A stretch of DNA of 9,031 bases. Origin: CAVALG01 sp963630555 (GTDB lineage: Bacteria > Bacillota > Clostridia > Oscillospirales > Acutalibacteraceae). Positions 1-4,972 of the stretch are shown here, in pieces (position 1 is the first letter of the stretch; each line of letters opens with the position of its first letter). The notes beneath the pieces are model-generated. The model saw only the letters and a program-made list of their open reading frames with translations, was not told where the DNA came from and did no database searches. Position numbers and translations under genes: made by a program. The DNA is taken from assembly GCA_963630555.1 (NCBI GenBank), contig CAVGND010000046.1, positions 1 to 9,031 of the forward strand, in the 5' to 3' direction.

Positions 1-116
1 CGGCGTACTTCGACTACAGAAAGCACGGGCAGTTTGAGTTCGCAGCTCCGTGCATACTGTTTGCCTGCCTTATTTTCACGCTGACTGCGCCGCTGTATAT
101 CTGGTCCATTATCTGA
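1..116 (+). CDS. Partial small membrane protein, C-terminal end only
   Basis: An open frame enters from the left edge (first full codon at 3) and ends with TGA at 114-116. The visible 37 residues begin AYFDYRKHGQF and continue into a hydrophobic stretch rich in Leu, Ile, Phe and Ala (about residues 17-37) that reads as one transmembrane helix ending at the C terminus. Basic residues (RKH) lie just before the helix. The protein cannot be named from this fragment. Same-strand position just before an ICE control region suggests it belongs to the same element, perhaps a small accessory membrane protein. The frame choice is supported by the long hydrophobic helix; the other two frames hit stops earlier (34-36 and 82-84). 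Confidence 0.55.
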   Translation, partial: AYFDYRKHGQFEFAAPCILFACLIFTLTAPLYIWSII

Positions 117-280
117 CCAAAAAGGTCACCATGTGAGTGCAGCTCCCATGCTTTTCACAAAAATTTCATCGCTTACCCACTTGCTAATCCACACTGTATG
201 TATCTGCGTTTGTTCTAAAATCACCATTAGCCGTTTATACTATGTATTAGCGTTAGAGTTCATGCAGAAGCGGGTGATAA
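117..280 (+). promoter_or_regulatory. Leader/control region of the XRE gene with several operator-like half-sites
   Basis: No gene is visible here. The region holds one exact copy of the 11-mer TATGTATTAGC (241-251) and two 9/11 matches: TATGTATCTGC (197-207) and, in reverse orientation, GCTAATCCACA (183-193). A further ATTAGC core lies at 226-231, 20 bp from the core at 246-251, about two helical turns. A possible -10, TATACT at 236-241, abuts the exact copy; its -35 is poor. Binding near the -10 would suit autorepression by the downstream XRE protein. The motif copies are seen directly; the operator role is inferred from the same motif before the SLOG gene. Confidence 0.5.
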
Positions 281-616
281 ATGATGATAGATAAGCGTAT
301 CGGTAAACGAATCAAAGAGTATCGTGAAAAGCTGGGGCTCACACAGGACCAGTTCTCCGAAAAGATCGGACTTTCCGTTAATTATATTTCTACTGTTGAG
401 CGCGGCGGCTCTTTCCCAAGGTATGAAAAGCTGATCAAGATAATCAACGGCTTGGAGGTTTCGGCAGACGCCATCTTCTGCGATGTGATAAACAACACGG
501 TTGAGTACAAGGAAAACGAGATCAGCCGCCGTCTCTCCGGTTTACCGACGGAGGAACAACGCAGAATTTTGGAAATGCTTGACCTTATGGTTCAGCAGGC
601 AGAAAACAACAAATAG
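281..616 (+). CDS. XRE-family (Cro/CI-type) transcriptional regulator
   Basis: This is a 111-aa DNA-binding protein with one N-terminal HTH_3 (Cro/CI) domain. The pattern RIKEYREKLGLTQDQFSEKIG followed by LSVNYISTVERG (about residues 10-42) is the classic five-helix XRE layout, with the recognition helix around SVNYISTVER. The remaining C-terminal part (about 60-111) has a charged segment, LPTEEQRRILEMLDLMVQQ, likely a helix for dimerisation. Two ATGs in tandem (281 and 284) are possible; GGGTGAT just upstream spaces better to the second. The gene stands alone: an operator-like leader lies before it and a strong terminator after it. By family and context it is likely the repressor of the element's own control region, including itself and the SLOG gene. 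The target sites are inferred. Confidence 0.93.
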   Translation: MMIDKRIGKRIKEYREKLGLTQDQFSEKIGLSVNYISTVERGGSFPRYEKLIKIINGLEVSADAIFCDVINNTVEYKENEISRRLSGLPTEEQRRILEMLDLMVQQAENNK

Positions 617-633
617 CGATAAATTTGTACCGG

Positions 634-665
634 ACTGCACGAAAATCGTGCAGTTTTTTATTTTT
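634..665 (+). terminator. Intrinsic terminator after the XRE gene
   Basis: A perfect 9-bp stem ACTGCACGA (634-642) / TCGTGCAGT (646-654) with an AAA loop is followed by T654-659 and more T after one A. It separates the XRE transcript from the SLOG promoter. Confidence 0.93.
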
Positions 666-690
666 CGTCCTTTTCTTCGACATTATTCTC

Positions 691-699
691 TGTTATAAT
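691..699 (+). promoter_or_regulatory. Extended -10 promoter of the SLOG gene
   Basis: TGT-TATAAT (691-699) is a perfect consensus -10 with the TGn extension. No good -35 lies at 16-18 bp; the best TCGACA is only 11 bp away, so the promoter probably relies on the extended -10. Transcription should start near 706, placing the inverted-repeat operator at 709-745 immediately downstream. Confidence 0.7.
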
Positions 700-708
700 G
701 TGGTAAAC

Positions 709-745
709 TATGTATTAGCAAGTGAGTGACATTCGCTAATACATA
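709..745 (+). promoter_or_regulatory. Perfect 11-bp inverted repeat, candidate XRE operator
   Basis: TATGTATTAGC (709-719) and its exact reverse complement GCTAATACATA (735-745) flank a 15-nt spacer. The repeat lies between the extended -10 (694-699) and the RBS AAGGAG (747-752), so a bound dimer would block initiation or early elongation. The same 11-mer occurs exactly before the XRE gene at 241-251. In RNA the arms could also pair as a hairpin next to the RBS, but the recurrence at 241-251 without a partner arm favours a protein-binding site. The cognate protein is inferred. Confidence 0.7.
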
Positions 746-763
746 CAAGGAGATAATGTAATT

Positions 764-1273
764 ATGGAAAAGAACGGTTGTTGTTTCACGGGGCATCGCC
801 CGAAGTCCTTGCCCTTTGGGAACGATGAAAGTGCGCCGGAGTGTGAAAGACTGAAGGAACTGCTCCGAGAAAACATTGAAAGGCAGATCACCGAGAACGG
901 CATCACGCACTTCATCTCCGGCATGGCGATGGGCGTCGACATCTATGCAGCCGAGATCGTGCTGCAGCTCAAAGAGAAGTATCCGCACATCACCCTCGAA
1001 TGTGCCATTCCCTGTGAAACGCAGGCCAATCGGTGGAACGACAGCTGGCGGAACAGATACTTTGACATCATCTATCGCTCCGACAGCGCCAACATACTGC
1101 AAGCCCGTTATACCTACGACTGCATGATGAAGCGGAATAAATATATGGTCGACAACAGCGATGTGGTTATCGCTGTATGGAACGGCAAAAAAAGCGGGAC
1201 CGGAAACACTGTCCGCTATGCCGAGAGCTGCGGGAAAAGCATCATCATTATCGACCCGAACAAGTTGATATAA
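764..1273 (+). CDS. SLOG-family protein (YpsA/DUF1273-like Rossmann-fold protein)
   Basis: This is a 169-aa protein with the SLOG (Smf/DprA-LOG) nucleotide-binding fold. It shows the N-terminal FTGHRPKSL motif (residues 8-16), the SGMAMGVDIYAAE loop (52-64) expected at the nucleotide site, a CAIPCETQANRW strand-loop (80-91), and the C-terminal MKRNKYMVDNSDVVIAVWNG segment with KSGTGNTVRYA (143-153). The length fits a single-domain YpsA/DUF1273 protein. SLOG proteins are thought to bind or process nucleotide-type ligands; no enzymatic activity can be claimed here. RBS AAGGAG at 747-752 supports ATG 764. The gene has its own promoter, an operator and a terminator, so it is a separately controlled single-gene unit next to the XRE regulator. 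In an ICE it could sense nucleotide signals or act in host conflict, which is inference. Confidence 0.88.
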   Translation: MEKNGCCFTGHRPKSLPFGNDESAPECERLKELLRENIERQITENGITHFISGMAMGVDIYAAEIVLQLKEKYPHITLECAIPCETQANRWNDSWRNRYFDIIYRSDSANILQARYTYDCMMKRNKYMVDNSDVVIAVWNGKKSGTGNTVRYAESCGKSIIIIDPNKLI

Positions 1274-1277
1274 GCCG

Positions 1278-1315
1278 AAAACCGCTGCGATTCCGAAAAA
1301 TTGCGGCGGTTTTTA
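1278..1315 (+). terminator. Intrinsic terminator after the SLOG gene
   Basis: A stem of about 11 bp, with G-T wobbles, pairs 1280-1290 (AACCGCTGCGA) with 1301-1311 (TTGCGGCGGTT) around a 10-nt loop. Flanking A and T bases extend the stem, and the T run at 1310-1314 follows directly. Confidence 0.88.
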
Positions 1316-1381
1316 TATTCTGCTGGACTTGTGGCGAAGTGTGTGGTATGTTGTGTAACTTGGAAAGGAGGCGGAAACACA

Positions 1382-1663
1382 ATGGGATTTTTTAAGAGGC
1401 TGTTCACCGGAGATATCTGCCCGATAGACAATATCGTCCGAAAAACGCCAGAATACCAAGACGCCATGCATCAGGTGACCGTTGCAAGTTTGGATTTGGA
1501 AAAGACCTTGACGCCTGAACAGCTACGGCTGTTCCACCGATTAAGCGACGCCAAGTCCGACATGGATACGCTGCTTCAATCCGAAGCCTACCGCTTGGGC
1601 TTTATGGACGGCATGGCAATGAAACAGGAAATACAAACAGACGAGAAAGCCGCTGACGGATAA
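1382..1663 (+). CDS. Small hypothetical protein, DUF6809-like
   Basis: This 93-aa soluble protein is mostly helical and charged. Its layout recalls small proteins of Clostridia grouped as DUF6809: a short N terminus (FTGDICPIDN), then a helix-rich body (TPEYQDAMHQVTVASLDLEKTLTPEQ), then a segment ending in EAYRLGFMDGMAM. The family name is from memory of the pattern and is tentative; the function is unknown. The start at 1382 is chosen over an in-frame ATG at 1301 because the strong RBS AAAGGAGG (1364-1371) lies before it and 1301 falls inside the preceding terminator. A terminator hairpin overlaps its stop codon. Similar small proteins are common next to conjugation genes of clostridial elements, so it may be an accessory or regulatory factor. 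Confidence 0.75.
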   Translation: MGFFKRLFTGDICPIDNIVRKTPEYQDAMHQVTVASLDLEKTLTPEQLRLFHRLSDAKSDMDTLLQSEAYRLGFMDGMAMKQEIQTDEKAADG

Positions 1664-1682
1664 AAAGGTCGGCGGCTTTTCT
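1646..1682 (+). terminator. Intrinsic terminator overlapping the stop codon
   Basis: The 11-bp stem AAGCCGCTGAC (1647-1657) / GTCGGCGGCTT (1668-1678), with one G-T wobble, encloses a 10-nt loop that contains the TAA stop (1661-1663). TTTT and CTC follow. The last codons of the DUF6809-like gene form the 5' arm. Confidence 0.82.
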
Positions 1683-1686
1683 CATG

Positions 1687-1713
1687 CGGCAGGCGTTTCC
1701 GTCTGCCGTTTTA
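1687..1713 (+). terminator. Second tandem hairpin/terminator before the transfer operon
   Basis: The 9-bp stem CGGCAGGCG (1687-1695) / CGTCTGCCG (1700-1708), with one wobble, has a TTTC tetraloop and is followed by TTTT. It sits only 8 nt after the previous terminator and 14 nt before the first possible start of the conjugation operon. It could be a back-up terminator or part of an attenuation/antitermination control. Confidence 0.72.
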
Positions 1714-1723
1714 CTTTGGAAAT

Positions 1724-1738
1724 GAGGTGATAATCATT
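1724..1738 (+). promoter_or_regulatory. RBS GAGGTGAT with an unclear VirB6 start codon (GTG 1727 or ATT 1736)
   Basis: GAGGTGAT (1724-1731) is a near-full match to the 16S anti-SD complement. A GTG lies inside it (1727), with only a weak upstream SD. At normal spacing from the RBS the in-frame codon is ATT (1736-1738), followed by TTT GAC TGG. Initiation at AUU, as known for infC, or a changed ATG is therefore plausible. Confidence 0.5.
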
Positions 1739-2671
1739 TTTGACTGGTTAGGTGATATAATCTCAGGCATCGGCGACGCCATCGGAAGCGCAATAGATGT
1801 AGTGGAAAGCGGTATCGCCAATGCTATCTGGAACGCCATGCTCCGTTGGATATACGAAATTATTTACGGGGCAATTGCCGACTGCTTCGAAATGATCGGC
1901 AACATGAGTGCGGAAGTCTTTGACCTCGAATGGGTGCAGGCAACTGTCAAGTTGTTTACGCTGTTCGGTTGGGGGCTGTTTATCGCCGGAACGGTTGTCG
2001 CCGTATTCGATGTAGCCATCGAGTATCAGTGCGGCAGAGCAAACATTAAAACGACTGCGCTGAACATTCTGAAAGGCTTCTTCGCCTGCTCCCTCATCGG
2101 TGTTGTGCCGATAGAGTTATACAAGTTTTGCATCAGTCTGCAAAACACCTTTTCGCACGATTTGATCGGCATTTCATCGTCGGGCATCAATTCAAGCCTT
2201 GCGGATGTCGGACTGAACGCGCTTGTCAGGCTGTTCTCGCCCAGTATCGGTACGACATTCAGCCTGCTGAATCTGCTGTGCATGATCGCCTTTGCCTATT
2301 GTGTGATCAAGATGTTCTTTGCCAATATCAAGCGCGGCGGAATCTTGCTTATTCAGATGGCGGTCGGTTCACTGTATATGTTTTCCGTGCCGAGAGGATA
2401 TGCGGACGGTTTCAATCAGTGGATGAAACAAATTGCCGCACTGTGTTTGACGGCGTTTTTGCAGACAACGCTGTTGTTCTTGGGGCTGATCACTTTCCCC
2501 GACAATATGCTGTTGGGGCTTGGCATTATGCTTGCAGCCAATGAAGTACCGCGGATTGCGCAGCAGTTTGGACTTGATTCAAGCGTTAAGGTCAACATGA
2601 TGTCGGTTGTACACGCCACGACCACCGCCGTCAACCTTACGCGCACGGTGGCCAAGGCCGCAGGCAAATAA
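1727..2671 (+). CDS. VirB6/TrbL-like polytopic conjugal transfer protein
   Basis: A membrane protein of up to 314 aa that matches the TrbL/VirB6-like proteins (DUF6045 type) of clostridial conjugative elements. The N terminus (about 5-60) is amphipathic and glycine-rich, DWLGDIISGIGDAIGSAID. Hydrophobic helices follow at about 75-98, 111-136, 177-200, 206-221 and 236-257, with a further semi-hydrophobic segment at about 260-275. The tail (about 285-314) is Thr/Ala-rich with basic residues. VirB6 proteins form the inner-membrane part of the type IV secretion channel. It opens the transfer operon and is followed after 11 nt by the next gene. The true start may be GTG 1727 or ATT 1736, since the RBS spacing favours the latter. 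Family assignment rests on topology, length and gene order rather than a catalytic motif. Confidence 0.85.
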   Translation: MIIIFDWLGDIISGIGDAIGSAIDVVESGIANAIWNAMLRWIYEIIYGAIADCFEMIGNMSAEVFDLEWVQATVKLFTLFGWGLFIAGTVVAVFDVAIEYQCGRANIKTTALNILKGFFACSLIGVVPIELYKFCISLQNTFSHDLIGISSSGINSSLADVGLNALVRLFSPSIGTTFSLLNLLCMIAFAYCVIKMFFANIKRGGILLIQMAVGSLYMFSVPRGYADGFNQWMKQIAALCLTAFLQTTLLFLGLITFPDNMLLGLGIMLAANEVPRIAQQFGLDSSVKVNMMSVVHATTTAVNLTRTVAKAAGK

Positions 2672-2682
2672 GGAGGTGCAGT

Positions 2683-3408
2683 ATGAAAAACTATATGCAG
2701 GCAAACAGATTTTTGCAAAAATACGGTCCGGACGCATTCAAAATCATTGCCGCCTATGAGGAAGCGGCGAACATTCCACAAACCGAGCGATATGCAAATT
2801 GGTATGGCGATTACGGTATATTCGAGCCGTCATTAAACAAGGATATGACCTATGACAAGCTCCTATCCCGTTACAAGGTAGGGCTGAAATACCTTGGCAT
2901 TATCCATGAGCAGGCAAAAGCCGTGTGCGGTAATTTTCTGTCAGAACAGCTTGCAGAGCATATCCGTGAGCAGTTTGAAAATCACAACGCCGACGCCGAA
3001 TACCGTCCGACCTCCATTATAACCAAAATGGATGCACCGGAGTTGACAAGGGATATGCTTGCGGTTGACCGGGATATGGAGGTAGACTGCGACATCGGGC
3101 ATCAAATCACCTGTTATCTCGAAACATGGTTTGATTTGGACAAGAAATTCGGAACGAGCACGGCGGCGGATGATGATAAATGGCTGAATTTGTACGCCAA
3201 GTACGATCCGTTCGCCGACACGCTCCGGCTTGAATTTACCGTCTCAACCGCCGACTCCTGCGAGGAAGGCGAATATGTGCCAACTGACGCGGAAGCGCAG
3301 CTCATCAAGGATATGATCGCCGAGAAGCTCCGAGAGGAATACGGACAGACACCCAAGGAATTCTGCGATGATGTCGGCGGCATAGAAATCGGAGGAATGA
3401 CGCAATGA
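2683..3408 (+). CDS. Conserved-position hypothetical protein of the conjugation operon
   Basis: This 241-aa soluble protein lacks a signal peptide or membrane segment. I do not recognise its family. The N-terminal part (1-70) is rich in aromatic residues, NYMQANRFLQKYGPDAFK and then RYANWYGDYGIFEPS. The middle (about 75-110) looks helical, and the C-terminal half (about 115-241) is strongly acidic, with Asp/Glu clusters such as TAADDDKW and SCEEGEYVPTDAEAQ. RBS AAGGAGGTG directly before ATG 2683 fixes the start. Its stop overlaps the next start as ATGA (3405-3408), so it is translationally coupled to the PrgI-like gene. Position between the VirB6-like and VirB3-like genes argues for a cytoplasmic role in or around the transfer machine. 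An acidic DNA-mimic or chaperone role is possible but unsupported. Confidence 0.82.
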   Translation: MKNYMQANRFLQKYGPDAFKIIAAYEEAANIPQTERYANWYGDYGIFEPSLNKDMTYDKLLSRYKVGLKYLGIIHEQAKAVCGNFLSEQLAEHIREQFENHNADAEYRPTSIITKMDAPELTRDMLAVDRDMEVDCDIGHQITCYLETWFDLDKKFGTSTAADDDKWLNLYAKYDPFADTLRLEFTVSTADSCEEGEYVPTDAEAQLIKDMIAEKLREEYGQTPKEFCDDVGGIEIGGMTQ

Positions 3409-3665
3409 CACAATATATCTATCCGCAGAACCTCAAAGCCACAGCCAATCTGTGGCTTTGGAGTTTGCGGGACTTTGTAATTTTAGCGGTAGCCGCACTG
3501 TTGTCGGTTCTCGCACTCGTGCAACTGCACATCTTCTTACCGGCCGTAGCTGTGTTATGCTACGGCTTTTTAACTATTCGCATGGATGACACCACTGTAA
3601 TGGATTTCATGCGTTACGCCGTGCGGTATTTAATATCCACGCAGCAATACTTTGAATGGAGATGA
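3405..3665 (+). CDS. PrgI/VirB3-like small membrane protein
   Basis: This 86-aa protein has two adjacent transmembrane helices (about 23-40 and 41-57) separated by a very short turn. It has a short polar N terminus (TQYIYPQNLKATANLW) and a C-terminal amphipathic part (FMRYAVRYLISTQQYFEWR). Size, two-helix hairpin and a place just upstream of the VirB4 module match PrgI-family/VirB3-like subunits, which link the VirB4 ATPase to the membrane channel in Gram-positive type IV secretion. The start ATG overlaps the stop of the preceding gene by 4 nt. The assignment is from topology and context; no sequence signature beyond this was used. Confidence 0.8.
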   Translation: MTQYIYPQNLKATANLWLWSLRDFVILAVAALLSVLALVQLHIFLPAVAVLCYGFLTIRMDDTTVMDFMRYAVRYLISTQQYFEWR

Positions 3666-3670
3666 TGATA

Positions 3671-4264
3671 ATGAAACAGCAGAAAAAGAAAAAAGGCCGT
3701 TCGGTGCAGGAACTGCTCGGCATCAGGACTTTCACAAAATACGGTCTTTCAACCAACAAGGGCGAACTGCTCTTTTACCTCGTGTCGCCCACCAATATCT
3801 CAGTGCTCTCCCACACCAGCATTGAGATAAAGATACGCCATCTGATGATGTTACTGTCGGCGCTGCCCGACATCGAAATCGTTTGCACCGACTCGTCCGA
3901 ATGCTTCGATGACAACAAGGCATATCTGACCGAACGCCTTGAAATTGAGGAAAACGGCAAGGTCAAGAAGCTCATCAAAAAGGACATTGACTTCCTCGAC
4001 ACCATTCAGGTAGAAATGGCAACGGCCCGTCAGTTTTTCTTTGTTGCAAGGCTCAAAGGGCAGAAAGAAAAACAGACCTTCGAAACCGCAAACCGCATTG
4101 AGAGCAAAATTGCCGGCGAGGGCTTTGAGGTGCATAGGCTTAAAAAGCCGGAGATCAAACGAATCCTTGCACTATATTTTGATTCGAGTTTGCAAGGCGA
4201 AGCAATCCCCGATATTGACGGCGAACAGTTCTACGAGGTAACAAACGATGAGGACGAGGAATAA
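3671..4264 (+). CDS. Conserved conjugation-operon protein of unknown function (VirB4-associated)
   Basis: This 197-aa protein has a lysine-rich N terminus (KQQKKKKGR) followed by SVQELLGIRTFTKYGL. Two alpha/beta-looking stretches follow: GELLFYLVSPTNISVLS with IEIKIRHLMMLLSALPDIEIV (32-71), and DIDFLDTIQVEMATARQFFFVARL with a helix QTFETANRIESKIAGEGFEVHRL (105-157). The end is acidic (TNDEDEE). No Walker motif or membrane helix is present. Similar proteins recur next to VirB4 genes in clostridial elements, and the look is like a free-standing N-terminal domain of a TraC/VirB4-type protein, but this is inference. ATG 3671 is preferred over in-frame ATGs at 3656, 3662 and 3665 because GGAG (3658-3661) is spaced about 9 nt before it. 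It starts 5 nt after the PrgI-like stop. Confidence 0.83.
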   Translation: MKQQKKKKGRSVQELLGIRTFTKYGLSTNKGELLFYLVSPTNISVLSHTSIEIKIRHLMMLLSALPDIEIVCTDSSECFDDNKAYLTERLEIEENGKVKKLIKKDIDFLDTIQVEMATARQFFFVARLKGQKEKQTFETANRIESKIAGEGFEVHRLKKPEIKRILALYFDSSLQGEAIPDIDGEQFYEVTNDEDEE

Positions 4265-4952
4265 ACTCGCCCTCATATTTTTCTGCCTTCTGCTGTCGGC
4301 GGTCGCTGTGCTGTCAGGTGTGGAAATCTACTTCGAGCTGAAAGAACAGCAGAAAGAAAAAGAGGACTTCGCCGCCGTCGCAGAAATCGCCGAACTGCCG
4401 ATAACCGAAGCTCCGGCAGAATCCGTTACGGACGCAGAAACAGAAACGAGTGCAGAGCCGACCGAGCAGCCTGCGGCGGAACACAATATACAGGCGCTCA
4501 TTGCAGAAAACAGTGACTGCATCGGGTGGCTCTCTATTGACGGCACAAACATCAGTTATCCTGTAATGCACACACCGTCCGATCCTCAGAAATATCTCCG
4601 CCGAAACTTCTACGGCAAGTACAGCCAAAGCGGTGTTCCGTTCCTTGACGGACGGTGCGACCTTCAAAGCACCAACCTCATTATTTACGGTCACAATATG
4701 CGAAACGGCACGATGTTCGCAGACCTCAAAAAATATGTGGACAGAGATTTTCTGAACGCACACCGGACCGTGAAGTTTGAAACTGTGGACGGCGTGCAAA
4801 TCTTTACCGTAACCGATGTGCTGAAAACAAACACCTCGGACGCTTGGTATGACCGCATCACCGCCGAGGGCGGCGGCCGACGCCTTGTCCTCTCCACCTG
4901 CTACGGATCGGGCAAGGACGGCAGACTGCTTATTATCGCCGCAGAAACCTAA
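4248..4952 (+). CDS. Class B sortase
   Basis: This 234-aa membrane-anchored cysteine transpeptidase joins surface proteins to the cell wall. An N-terminal signal-anchor (about 7-25) is followed by a low-complexity Glu/Ala/Thr linker (about 30-80) and the sortase barrel (about 81-234). The catalytic triad is readable: His149 in IIYGHNM, Cys218 in LVLSTCYG, and Arg226 in DGRLLIIA. The class B type is suggested by the segment CIGWLSIDGTNISYPVM, by KYLRRNFYGKYSQSGVPFLD and by TCYG. The start overlaps the preceding gene by 17 nt; GAGGT (from 4235) serves as RBS. Sortases of this class are common in clostridial ICEs and probably anchor an element-encoded surface protein or adhesin. No candidate substrate with a sorting signal is visible in this window. 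Confidence 0.93.
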   Translation: MRTRNKLALIFFCLLLSAVAVLSGVEIYFELKEQQKEKEDFAAVAEIAELPITEAPAESVTDAETETSAEPTEQPAAEHNIQALIAENSDCIGWLSIDGTNISYPVMHTPSDPQKYLRRNFYGKYSQSGVPFLDGRCDLQSTNLIIYGHNMRNGTMFADLKKYVDRDFLNAHRTVKFETVDGVQIFTVTDVLKTNTSDAWYDRITAEGGGRRLVLSTCYGSGKDGRLLIIAAET

Positions 4953-4972
4953 ACGGCAGAAAGGAAAATATT

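Noticed and set aside
114..128. TGACC-AAAAA-GGTCA hairpin at the end of the first partial gene as a terminator
   Set aside because: The stem is only 5 bp and no T run follows, so it is too weak to call.
709..745. Inverted repeat read as a transposon end or an RNA-hairpin riboregulator
   Set aside because: There is no transposase and no second copy as element ends. The single exact copy at 241-251 without a partner arm fits a protein-binding half-site better than an RNA fold.
683..1102. Minus-strand open frame opposite the SLOG gene
   Set aside because: It lies wholly opposite a gene with clear family motifs and its own promoter and RBS. The translation shows no domain pattern, so it is a shadow frame.
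3656..3670. ATG 3656 as the start of the 197-aa protein
   Set aside because: No SD lies at proper spacing before 3656. GGAG at 3658-3661 is spaced for ATG 3671, where the lysine-rich N terminus begins.
4314..4799. Long minus-strand frame opposite the sortase gene
   Set aside because: The plus strand carries an intact sortase triad. The opposite frame is composed of codon-complement residues and lacks an RBS.
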